Source: Collinsella aerofaciens | GTDB lineage: Bacteria; Actinomycetota; Coriobacteriia; Coriobacteriales; Coriobacteriaceae | Assembly (NCBI RefSeq): GCF_005845035.1 | Contig: NZ_SPFO01000008.1 | Location: 23,372-87,371 of the forward strand | DNA length: 64,000 nt | Direction of reading: 5' to 3' | Part shown: positions 8,783 through 16,093 of the stretch, in pieces | Layout: each line of letters starts with the position of its first letter | How positions within the stretch are numbered: position 1 is the stretch's first letter | Made by a program: the position numbers and the translations under genes | The notes under the pieces: model-generated | Seen by the model: only the letters and a program-made list of their open reading frames with translations | Told to the model about the DNA's origin: nothing | The model's database searches: none

Positions 8783-9481
8783 ATGGCGTTCCCGATTCGT
8801 AAAGGTGTTGCGCGCTCCTTGCGTTGCATGGTCGCGGCCATTTTCTGCGTGGTCGCGCTCGCTGTTCCCGCCCGTGCGTTTGCCGATACTCCCGCGATTG
8901 CCTATGACGGAAATGCGCGTCAGCTGACGGTCTCGGGGGCGACGGACTCCTCGGGGGAGCCCGATCTGTTTTTGGCCTTTAAAGATCTGATGCCTGGCGA
9001 TGTGCGTGATCAGCAGATAGAGATTCGTGCCACGGGCGTAAAGTCCCAGGTGCGCGTGTTTGTGCGTGCCGTTGTCGATCACGAGACGGCACGCCTGCTG
9101 TCGCCCATTACTCTAACGGCGTCGGCGGGCGATGCGTCTGCCGGTTGGCTCCAGACGGGAACGCCGGGCAGTGTGTTCGCCTATCCCACGCAGGTCGCAA
9201 CGTTTACGAACGATGGCAGCACGGTGCTCAATTTGCAACTAAGTGTCCCGACGTCGGTGGGCAACGAGGTTGCCGACGCAAACAAGACCATTCGCTGGGA
9301 AATCACCGCCGAGGACGATGGCGAGAAGATCCCCGTACAACCTGCTGGCAGCAAGAAGCCCGGCTTGCTTGGTCTGGCGGCAACAGGCGACAACACGCTC
9401 ACGTTGCTTTTGGTGTTGCTGACACTTGCAATCATCGCATTTATAGCCGCACTTCTTTTGTCCCGGAGGGATAAGCGCTAG
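8783..9481 (+). CDS. LAATG-anchored cell-wall protein of the fibre locus
   Basis: Exported by a normal Sec leader (cleavage near RAFA/DT, residue 34), unlike its neighbours. The mature region (about 35-190) is beta-rich and contains NDGSTVLNLQLSVPTSV, similar to TasA-type domains. The C-terminus is a complete sorting signal: LAATGD at residues 198-203, a hydrophobic helix of about 23 residues, then RRDKR. LAXTG is the motif used by class E type sortases of actinobacteria. No sortase gene lies in the window. It begins two bases after the previous stop and is last in the operon. It is the likely base that fixes the fibre to peptidoglycan (inference). Confidence 0.8.
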   Translation: MAFPIRKGVARSLRCMVAAIFCVVALAVPARAFADTPAIAYDGNARQLTVSGATDSSGEPDLFLAFKDLMPGDVRDQQIEIRATGVKSQVRVFVRAVVDHETARLLSPITLTASAGDASAGWLQTGTPGSVFAYPTQVATFTNDGSTVLNLQLSVPTSVGNEVADANKTIRWEITAEDDGEKIPVQPAGSKKPGLLGLAATGDNTLTLLLVLLTLAIIAFIAALLLSRRDKR

Positions 9482-9501
9482 GTTCATCTTCTAAACGCAA
9501 C

Positions 9502-9626
9502 GCCCTCCCGGGCGGCGGGCACGAAGTTCCCTGCTCTACAGTCCTGCGCAAGACGAAGGCCACATTAAGTGGCCTTCTTTGCGTGCGGAACTCGCGATGA
9601 ACTTCGAGCCCGCCGCTCGGGAGGGC
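9502..9626 (+). repeat. Structured element A, copy 1 (candidate RNA motif)
   Basis: A 28-base inverted repeat with two mismatches (9502-9529 / 9599-9626) encloses a conserved core, TTCCCTGCTC..ACAGTCCTGC, an apical hairpin (GAAGGCCAC-ATTAA-GTGGCCTTC) and GTGCGGAACTCGCGATGAAC. A second copy lies on the other strand 400 bases away. Core sequences are identical between the copies while the stems differ in sequence yet still pair. It lies just after the LAATG protein gene, in its 3' untranslated region. I cannot match it to a named RNA family; the Rfam Collinsella-1 motif should be ruled out first. Confidence 0.6.
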
Positions 9627-9654
9627 GCCCCTTTATTGACGGAAGGCCTAATAA

Positions 9655-9951
9655 GCGGATATTCCATGCCCGGATGTATTCAGAGCGGGACGGGCTTTCC
9701 GGATGGGCGGGGTTTCGGAAAGTGTGTCCCAGAATCGGCGATCAGAGTGGTCCCCACTTTCCGGTTGATGTCTTGTCCGGAAACTATGTCCCGGAATTAA
9801 GGCTTGGAATGGGATGCACTTTCCGGTTGAGAGCCTTAGCGGAAAGTGCGACCCGGAATTTACTCTTGAAGTGGGATGCGCTTTCCCAACAGGCCCTCAA
9901 GCGGAAACTGCGTCCCATTCCGAAGGCAGATTCCGGGACACACTTTCCGAA
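9655..9951. repeat. Alternating inverted-repeat array C1
   Basis: About ten ~17-base half-sites alternate in orientation, of the type TGGGATGCGCTTTCC and GGAAAGTGCGTCCCA, separated by variable spacers of 12-15 bases (period about 31). Neighbouring halves can pair to make a chain of hairpins. The copies are diverged. A related, shorter array lies at 31446-31620. No protein-coding content is believable here. Confidence 0.65.
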
Positions 9952-9957
9952 TACAAA

Positions 9958-9980
9958 GAAGGCCACTTAATGTGGCCTTC
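9958..9980. terminator. Hairpin mirroring the element A1 apical stem
   Basis: GAAGGCCAC-TTAAT-GTGGCCTTC is the exact reverse complement of the apical hairpin at 9555-9577, including the flanking CTTTG / CAAAG. The two bracket array C1 as inverted repeats. Either could serve as a minus- or plus-strand terminator. Confidence 0.5.
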
Positions 9981-10034
9981 AATTTATATATGTTGCGGGT
10001 GCCCCCATGACAAGCCGCGTTTCAACACCGAGGC

Positions 10035-10163
10035 GTCTGCCCGGCGACGCGGAATGTAAGGTTCATCGCGAGTTCCGCACGAGCCGGAGAGCACTTAATG
10101 TGCTCTCCGTGCGAGCAGGACTGTCCGAGCAGGGAACCTTACATTCCGCGCCGCCGGGCAGAC
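10035..10163 (-). repeat. Structured element A, copy 2 (candidate RNA motif)
   Basis: Read on the minus strand it repeats the layout of copy 1: a 29-base outer stem, then TTCCCTGCTC..ACAGTCCTGC, an apical hairpin with loop ATTAA (here CGGAGAGCAC / GTGCTCTCCG instead of GAAGGCCAC / GTGGCCTTC) and GTGCGGAACTCGCGATGAAC. Outer and apical stems differ from copy 1 but remain paired. It lies in the 3' untranslated region of the LtaS-like gene. Confidence 0.6.
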
Positions 10164-10183
10164 GAACCAGTTAAGACGCGCCG

Positions 10184-12484
10184 CTACTTGATCTTGGTCG
10201 TGCCCGGCGCCAGGTTGGGGTCGGTCTCGTTGGCCTCGGTCTGGAAGTGCTCGGTGTACACGTTCTTGCCGTCGCGGAACATCTCGTAGTATTGCATCTT
10301 GGCGTAATCCTCGCGCGCCTTGGTTGCGGCAGCGGCGGCGGCGTCGTCACCGGTGACGTTGGAGGAGAGCGCCCAGCGCAGGCTGGCGTCCTCGTAGCCC
10401 ACCGAGTTGATGGCGGGCAGCGACTTACGCAGCGTCATGTGCGCTTTCTGGTAGTCGGAGAGAGGAGCGCCGATCAGCTGCATCAGCTGGGTGGACAGGT
10501 AGTTGGTGGACAGGTCGTCGACCTCGCTCGTCTGGTCGCAGCCGGCAACGTCGTAGTTGGCCCAGATGATGTAGTCGGTCTGCCACAGGCGCTCCTGATG
10601 CGTAGCGTCGTCCTCGCCGGTAAACCACTTATCGTTGAACTTGGACGGGAAGAACGGCTGATGGTCGCCCCAGAACACCACGACCACCTTGCGATCGAGC
10701 TTGCTCAAGGCATTGAGGAAGTAGCGCAGCGCCTGGTCGGACTGCTCGATGCACGAGACGTACTCGTCGACATCGGACAGCGTGCCGTCCTCGATGGTCT
10801 TGGCGTCCAGATCGGTCGTGTCGATGTTGAGGTGCATCTGCTTATCTGCCGGCAGCAGGCCCGTATCGTAGCCCGAGTGGTTCTGCATGGTCACGTCGAA
10901 GATAAACTGCGGATCGGCGTTCTGATCGAGCAGCTCAAGAATCTTGTCGTAGGTAGCCTGGTCGGTCACCATGTCGCGCAGGGTGTCGGCTCCCTGGAAG
11001 TCGTTGATGGACAGGAACTGGTCAAAGCCAAAGTCCTTGTAGACGTTCTCGCGGTTCCAGTTGGTCGCGTGGTTGGGGTGCATGGCCGTGGTGGAATAGC
11101 CGAGCGATTTGAACTGCTCTGCCAGATTACCGGTCGTTTCCATGTTGTAGATGGTGTAGGGGTACACGCCCGAGCCCAGGTTGGCCATGGAGTTGCCGGT
11201 CATAAACTCAAACTCGGTATTGGCGGTACCGCCGCCGTAGGCGCTCACGTAGAGCTTGCCGCGGCTGAGGCAGTTGGACAGGCTCTTAAAGTACTGCGGG
11301 CCCTCGTAGCCGGCGCGCATGTTCTGGTAGATCGACAGATCCGAGAAGGTCTCGTTCATGATGGCGATGACCGTGGGCTTCTCGCTGTCGAACTGCTCCT
11401 TTGCGGCGGCGCGCTCGTCGCTCTTGGCCGCGTCGGACTTGTCGTAGGCCTTGGCGTACTTTTTGAGCGTGGCCTTGGCATCGTCGACGGAGTAGTCGGC
11501 GGGTTTGGGCGGCTTGATAGACTGCGCCGCACTAATAAAGGCAGGCAGGTAGCCCTCGCGCCAGTAGCTCTCGAGCGGGCGCCAGGTGTAGACGGTGATG
11601 CCGAGGGTGTTGTAGTAGTCGATGAGGGTGACATGCGCGGTCACGCCGCCCAGGCACAGTACGGCGACGAGCAGGTTGGTGAGCAGCATGCGCTTGGCGT
11701 TGGCGGCACCCTTCTGACGGTGCGGCGCCACCAGGCCGGCGTACTCGCATAGCAGCATGGCGATGGCGGTAAAGCCCATGGACAGCACACAGAACAGCGA
11801 GATCGAGAAGGTATAGCCGTTGCCGGCGACCGCGGCGGCGGTGGAGATGGCCGAAAGGTCGCCCGGCTGGATGGGCATGGATTTAAACGTGATAACGAAG
11901 AACTCGGCAATGCCCAGGACAAAGAGGGCAAAGGCCAGGACCGCGGGAGCTGCGCCGTGGCGCTGGAATAGGAAGAACAAGCCGGTCATGAGCACGGTGA
12001 TGATGGCCCACTCGAGCAGGATGCACAGGGGGTAGACCCAGGTAAAGTCGTGGTTGGACGAGACCTCCATGCCCAACAGCGCAAAGACGCCGGCGAGCAG
12101 CAGGCACAGCACGGCGGCGACGAGTGGCTTGCCCACAAAGGCGCCGCGCAGACGGGCGAGCTTGCCGGTGGGGGCGGGGGCGTCGGGCGCGGCGAACGCA
12201 AAGACGCGCGGGGCGATGCGGTCGCGTGCGATGCTGGCCCAAGCGCAACCGGTGAGGATGGCGTTGGTCAGGATGAGCATCACAAAGGCGAGCGGCTCGT
12301 TTTGAGCGACGAGGCCCACGGCGCCCCAAATAGTCAAAAAGACCTGGAACAGGCCGAAGACGACGCTCCACCCAAGAGCGCTTTTGGCAACGGTGCCCGA
12401 CTGAGCGCGAATGGCCTTGGCCTCGCGCAAGACAAGGTAGACGGTCGCCGCAAGACCGACGAGCGAGATGGCGGCAGCGAACAT
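10184..12484 (-). CDS. LtaS-like phosphoglycerol transferase (sulfatase fold)
   Basis: Membrane enzyme of the lipoteichoic acid synthase / alkaline-phosphatase superfamily, expected to move phosphoglycerol or a similar group onto an envelope glycolipid outside the cell. The N-terminal ~300 residues hold several transmembrane helices. The extracellular catalytic domain contains IMNETFSDLS with the predicted nucleophile Thr379, then YGGGTANTEFEFMTGNS and VVVFWGDHQPFF, the conserved metal-site motif. It has 766 residues. The ATG start was preferred to a GTG five codons upstream because GAGGAG lies seven bases before the ATG. It is a single gene convergent with the fibre locus. The exact glycopolymer product is not known. 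Confidence 0.85.
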   Translation of the reverse strand: MFAAAISLVGLAATVYLVLREAKAIRAQSGTVAKSALGWSVVFGLFQVFLTIWGAVGLVAQNEPLAFVMLILTNAILTGCAWASIARDRIAPRVFAFAAPDAPAPTGKLARLRGAFVGKPLVAAVLCLLLAGVFALLGMEVSSNHDFTWVYPLCILLEWAIITVLMTGLFFLFQRHGAAPAVLAFALFVLGIAEFFVITFKSMPIQPGDLSAISTAAAVAGNGYTFSISLFCVLSMGFTAIAMLLCEYAGLVAPHRQKGAANAKRMLLTNLLVAVLCLGGVTAHVTLIDYYNTLGITVYTWRPLESYWREGYLPAFISAAQSIKPPKPADYSVDDAKATLKKYAKAYDKSDAAKSDERAAAKEQFDSEKPTVIAIMNETFSDLSIYQNMRAGYEGPQYFKSLSNCLSRGKLYVSAYGGGTANTEFEFMTGNSMANLGSGVYPYTIYNMETTGNLAEQFKSLGYSTTAMHPNHATNWNRENVYKDFGFDQFLSINDFQGADTLRDMVTDQATYDKILELLDQNADPQFIFDVTMQNHSGYDTGLLPADKQMHLNIDTTDLDAKTIEDGTLSDVDEYVSCIEQSDQALRYFLNALSKLDRKVVVVFWGDHQPFFPSKFNDKWFTGEDDATHQERLWQTDYIIWANYDVAGCDQTSEVDDLSTNYLSTQLMQLIGAPLSDYQKAHMTLRKSLPAINSVGYEDASLRWALSSNVTGDDAAAAAATKAREDYAKMQYYEMFRDGKNVYTEHFQTEANETDPNLAPGTTKIK

Positions 12485-12697
12485 GCTGAGACTCCTCACA
12501 AACTAAAACCTACGAAAGTGGGGGTTTACCCGATTGTTACCTAAATATGCGCTGCATTTGAGGGCTGCGCACAACAACCAGCCATAATAACGCGCGGGTG
12601 TGACAGTGTGGCGCAATGTAGTGGCGGCCTGCGCGATAATGGACGGGAATTACACGGAAACGTAAAGGCTTCTTAAAGAATTAGCGAGGATGAGGCG

Positions 12698-13546
12698 ATG
12701 GACGAGCAGGTTTGCACCAAGGCTGTGGATACGTGTGGCTATCCGGTCGAGACGACAGGCAATGCGGTGCTGGACACGTTGGAACACCGCTCGTCCACGC
12801 GTGCTTTCGCGCGCGATGACAGCGACCGTCCCGTAGCGGTGACCGACGAGCAGCGGGCGGCGATCTTGCATGCGGCGAGCCGCGCACCGTCGGCGGGCGC
12901 CATGATGATGTATTCCATCGTGAGCATTCGCGAGCAGGCTACGCTGGACCGTCTGGCCGACCTGTGCGACCACCAGCCTATGATCGCCAAGGCGCCCTGG
13001 GCACTAATATTTGTGGTCGACTATGCCAAGTGGATCGATCTGTTTGAGCACGTGGGCTGCTTTGAGCCCGAGTTTGTCGAGCGCACGGGCAAGTCGCCCC
13101 GCCGCGCACCGGGTCTGGGCGACTTTGCCATCGCGGCGCAGGATGCCGTGATCGCTGCGCAAAACGCCGTGGTTGCCGCCGAGGCTCTGGGCCTGGGGAG
13201 CTGCTACATTGGCGACATCGTGGAGAACGCCGAGGAAGTTGCCGCGCTGCTCGATCTGCCGCCCTATACCATGCCGCTGTCGATGCTCATCATCGGTACG
13301 CCCCGTAAGGAGCGCCCGGCCATTGCACATCCCGTGGTGAACCTGGTGCACGAGGAGCGCTACTGCCGTGCGGACGACGCGACTATGGATGCGCAGGTGG
13401 CCGAGATGGATGCGATGTATCGCCCGCACGCCCGCGAGGTGGGCGAGCGCGTGGTGGATATCTACACCCGCAAGCACACGAGCCCCTTTATGGCCGAGAT
13501 GAGCCGCTCCATGGAGTGGTGGTTCAAAAACTGGCTCGGAAAATGA
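12698..13546 (+). CDS. Nitroreductase-family flavoprotein
   Basis: FMN-dependent NAD(P)H oxidoreductase of the nitroreductase fold. The N-terminal RSSTRAF motif is the usual FMN-phosphate contact, followed by APSAGAMMMYSI and, near residue 150-175, AIAAQDAVIAAQNAVVAAEALGLGSCYIGDI, the classic 'A..NA.LAA.alGLGs.wig' helix (quoted in part: AAEALGLGSCYIGD). IIGTPRKERP fits the C-terminal strand. The 282 residues include a C-terminal extension of about 60. The physiological substrate cannot be told. It stands alone, followed by a REP-type hairpin. Confidence 0.85.
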   Translation: MDEQVCTKAVDTCGYPVETTGNAVLDTLEHRSSTRAFARDDSDRPVAVTDEQRAAILHAASRAPSAGAMMMYSIVSIREQATLDRLADLCDHQPMIAKAPWALIFVVDYAKWIDLFEHVGCFEPEFVERTGKSPRRAPGLGDFAIAAQDAVIAAQNAVVAAEALGLGSCYIGDIVENAEEVAALLDLPPYTMPLSMLIIGTPRKERPAIAHPVVNLVHEERYCRADDATMDAQVAEMDAMYRPHAREVGERVVDIYTRKHTSPFMAEMSRSMEWWFKNWLGK

Positions 13547-13548
13547 CG

Positions 13549-13582
13549 AATGTGACAAGGGGATAGTCCCTTTGTCACATTT
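13549..13582. repeat. REP-like hairpin R1, possible terminator
   Basis: AATGTGACAAGGG pairs with CCCTTTGTCACATT around a short loop. It begins just after the nitroreductase stop. It is a member of a family with the core ACAAAGGG..GTCCCTTTGT seen also at 16035, 26769, 39516 and, degenerate, at 46256. Confidence 0.7.
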
Positions 13583-13663
13583 CATATCGCCGCGGTAGCC
13601 TAAAGACTGTATAAATCTTTATCTAGCTGGGAAAACAGTGCATTAAAACATGGGCCGATTACC

Positions 13664-13669
13664 TATAAT
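13664..13669 (+). promoter_or_regulatory. Candidate -10 box of the kup operon
   Basis: A perfect TATAAT lies 36 bases before the kup start. No good -35 hexamer is seen at the usual distance, so the promoter may need an activator. No c-di-AMP riboswitch could be recognised in the roughly 120 bases available. Confidence 0.4.
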
Positions 13670-13704
13670 CCCTTCGAACATTAAAGTTGGGAGGAAACCG
13701 GCTT

Positions 13705-15732
13705 ATGGAACAAAAGGCCAAGGAGGCAGCCTCGCACGCTGCGATTCCTGTGAGCATCTCGGCGATGCTCGTCACGCTGGGCGTGGTGTACGGCGATATC
13801 GGCACCAGCCCCATGTATGTAACCAAGGCGCTCGTTGCCGGCAACGGCGGCATCGGAAGCGTCACGGAGGAGTTCGTGCTCGGCGCGCTCTCCCTTGTCG
13901 TGTGGACGGTCACGTTGCTGACCACCATCAAGTATGTGCTCATCTCGCTGCGCGCCGATAACCATGGTGAGGGCGGCATCTTTGCCCTGTACAGCCTGGT
14001 CAAGCGCTGCGGCAAGTGGCTTATCATCCCCGCCATGCTGGGTGGCGCCGCGCTGCTCGCCGACGGCATCCTGACGCCGGCCGTTACCGTTACCACGGCC
14101 ATCGAGGGCCTGCGCACCATCCCGGCGGTCCATGCCGTGCTGGGCGATGACCAGGGTCGCGTCGTCGCCATTACGCTCGCCATCATCATCGTGCTCTTCT
14201 TGGTGCAGCGCATCGGTACGGCCAAGATCGGTCACGCCTTTGGCCCCATCATGACGCTGTGGTTCCTGTTCTTGGGCGGTACGGGTCTGTTCTTTGTCCT
14301 CCAGCACCCCGCCGTGCTGCTGTGCCTCAACCCGGTGCGCGGCATCGCCTTTTTGCTGAGCCCCAACAACCATGCGGGCATCATGATTCTGGGCAGCTGC
14401 TTCCTCGCCACCACCGGTGCCGAGGCGCTCTACTCCGACATGGGCCACGTCGGCCGCGGCAACATCTACGCTACCTGGCCGTTCGTTAAGTGCTGCCTGC
14501 TGCTTTCCTATATGGGCCAGGGCGCTTGGCTTATGAACAACGCTGCCAACCCCGAGCTCATGGGCATTGCCGACCTCAACCCGTTCTACCAGATGCTCGC
14601 CCCGGGCCTGCGTCCGTTTGCCGTCGGCCTTTCCACCGTCGCGGCCATCATTGCCTCGCAGGCGCTCATTACCGGCGCGTTTTCGCTGGTGTCCGAGGCC
14701 AGCCGTCTGGACCTCATGCCGCACATGCAGGTCTTCTACCCTGCCGAGACCAAAGGCCAGCTCTACATCCCCATGGTCAACAACGTCATGCTCGTGGGCT
14801 GCGTCATCGTGGTGCTGCTGTTCCAGAACTCGGCGCATATGGAAGCCGCCTACGGCCTTGCCATTACGCTGACCATGATGTGCACCACGCTGCTGCTCTT
14901 CTTCTACCTGCACGAGGAGCGCAAGCTCAAGGTCGCGCCGTGGATCTTCGCGGCCTTCTTCCTTTTGCTCGAAGGCTTCTTCTTCGTGAGCTCGCTCACC
15001 AAGTTCTTCCACGGCGGCTATTTCACCATCCTCATGGCCGCGCTCATCATGGGTATCATGGTGTGCTGGTACAACGGTACGGCTGTTGAGCAGCGCCAGT
15101 TTACGCTGCTGCCGCTGCGCAGCTACCTGCCGCAGCTCAAGCGCCTGCGCGACGACGATCGCTATGAGCGCCTGAGCGACAACATCGTGTACCTGACCAA
15201 GGACACCCATACCGACTACATCGACCGCGACATCGTCTACTCGATTCTGGACAAGCATCCCAAGCGCGCTCGCGCCTGGTGGTTTGTGAATGTCGAGACC
15301 ATGGACGAACCGCACACCTTTGCCTATTCGGTCGAGACGTTCGGCACCGACTACGTGTTCCGCGTGCATCTGTACCTGGGCTACAAGATCAACCAGCGCG
15401 TCAATGCCTATCTGCGTCAGGTCGTTCAGGACCTGGCTGCCACCGGCGAGCTGCCGCCGCAGACGCATGACTACTCGGTCTACAAGGACCCGGGCAACAT
15501 CGGTACGTTCAAGTTCGTCCTGATCCGTAAGCTTCTGGCGCCCGAAAGCGATGTGGAGCCGAGCGAGCGTACGGCCATCACGCTCAAGTACATCATTCGT
15601 CGCGCCGCCGGCACGCCTGCACGCTGGTACGGCCTGGAGAACTCCAACGTGAGCTTTGAGTACGTGCCGCTGTTCACCAAGTTCAAGGCCGTGAACAAGA
15701 TGCAGCGCCTGGCCCCCAACGAGCGGCCGTAG
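13705..15732 (+). CDS. kup: Kup-type potassium transporter
   Basis: Low-affinity proton-coupled potassium uptake permease of the KUP/HAK/KT family. The first helix has LGVVYGDIGTSPMYV, the family signature, followed by ADNHGEGGIFALYSL. About twelve hydrophobic helices fill residues 15-455, then comes a hydrophilic C-terminal domain of about 220 residues. The total of 675 residues is typical. The ATG was chosen because GGGAGG lies ten bases before it. It leads an operon with a small membrane protein and a KdpD/KdpE-like two-component pair, which suggests regulated potassium supply. No kdpFABC pump genes are present here. Confidence 0.93.
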   Translation: MEQKAKEAASHAAIPVSISAMLVTLGVVYGDIGTSPMYVTKALVAGNGGIGSVTEEFVLGALSLVVWTVTLLTTIKYVLISLRADNHGEGGIFALYSLVKRCGKWLIIPAMLGGAALLADGILTPAVTVTTAIEGLRTIPAVHAVLGDDQGRVVAITLAIIIVLFLVQRIGTAKIGHAFGPIMTLWFLFLGGTGLFFVLQHPAVLLCLNPVRGIAFLLSPNNHAGIMILGSCFLATTGAEALYSDMGHVGRGNIYATWPFVKCCLLLSYMGQGAWLMNNAANPELMGIADLNPFYQMLAPGLRPFAVGLSTVAAIIASQALITGAFSLVSEASRLDLMPHMQVFYPAETKGQLYIPMVNNVMLVGCVIVVLLFQNSAHMEAAYGLAITLTMMCTTLLLFFYLHEERKLKVAPWIFAAFFLLLEGFFFVSSLTKFFHGGYFTILMAALIMGIMVCWYNGTAVEQRQFTLLPLRSYLPQLKRLRDDDRYERLSDNIVYLTKDTHTDYIDRDIVYSILDKHPKRARAWWFVNVETMDEPHTFAYSVETFGTDYVFRVHLYLGYKINQRVNAYLRQVVQDLAATGELPPQTHDYSVYKDPGNIGTFKFVLIRKLLAPESDVEPSERTAITLKYIIRRAAGTPARWYGLENSNVSFEYVPLFTKFKAVNKMQRLAPNERP

Positions 15733-15793
15733 GCGCCGACGGGTTGCACGGAGTTGGTTTTCGATGGACAAGATTGAGACCGGGGAGGCAAAC

Positions 15794-15988
15794 ATGGATG
15801 CAAAGATGCTTGATGGCCGCGAGGTGGTTGCCGAGCTGGTACGCGAGGCACGTGTCGACGCCGCCGAAGATCGGTTTTTGACGAACCGCGCCAACATGGA
15901 TATGGCCGACCGCGTGATCTCGATCGTGGCACTGGTATTTGGAGCGGTGTGCGTGTGTGCCCTGCTCGCGCACGTGCTGTTTGTCTAG
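15794..15988 (+). CDS. Small single-span membrane protein in the kup operon
   Basis: A 64-residue protein with a charged N-terminal half (MLDGREVVAELVREARVDAA) and one C-terminal transmembrane helix (VISIVALVFGAVCVCALLAHV). The start was chosen for GGGGAGG five bases upstream; an ATG ten codons earlier lacks such a site. It sits 60 bases after kup and before the sensor kinase, so it may modulate the transporter or kinase, as KdpF stabilises the Kdp complex. It is not recognisably related to KdpF. Function unknown. Confidence 0.6.
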   Translation: MDAKMLDGREVVAELVREARVDAAEDRFLTNRANMDMADRVISIVALVFGAVCVCALLAHVLFV

Positions 15989-16034
15989 CGACCGCCGGCT
16001 GCAAAGGCTATACACTTGGAACCACCACAAGGGA

Positions 16035-16076
16035 AACCACCACAAAGGTGCCTGTCCCTTTGTGGTGGTTTTTATT
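16035..16076 (+). terminator. Terminator of REP type (R5) before the kinase gene
   Basis: Fourteen-base stem AACCACCACAAAGG with its complement, loop TGCCTGTC, and a following TTTTTATTTTT tract. The apex shares the ACAAAGG..GTCCCTTTGT core of the REP-like family but has different outer arms. It may separate kup from the kinase-regulator pair. Confidence 0.75.
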
Positions 16077-16093
16077 TTTGAGGGAGGGGTGCG

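Noticed and set aside
9655..9951. CRISPR array
   Set aside because: Repeats alternate in orientation and diverge in sequence, spacers are only 12-15 bases, and no cas gene is present in the window.
9569..9970. Reading frames of up to 133 codons in the convergent intergenic region
   Set aside because: They are made by the alternating inverted repeats of array C1; the opposite strand has similar frames, as expected from palindromes.
13549..13704. c-di-AMP or other riboswitch before kup
   Set aside because: The leader is short and the conserved blocks of known potassium-related riboswitches could not be found.
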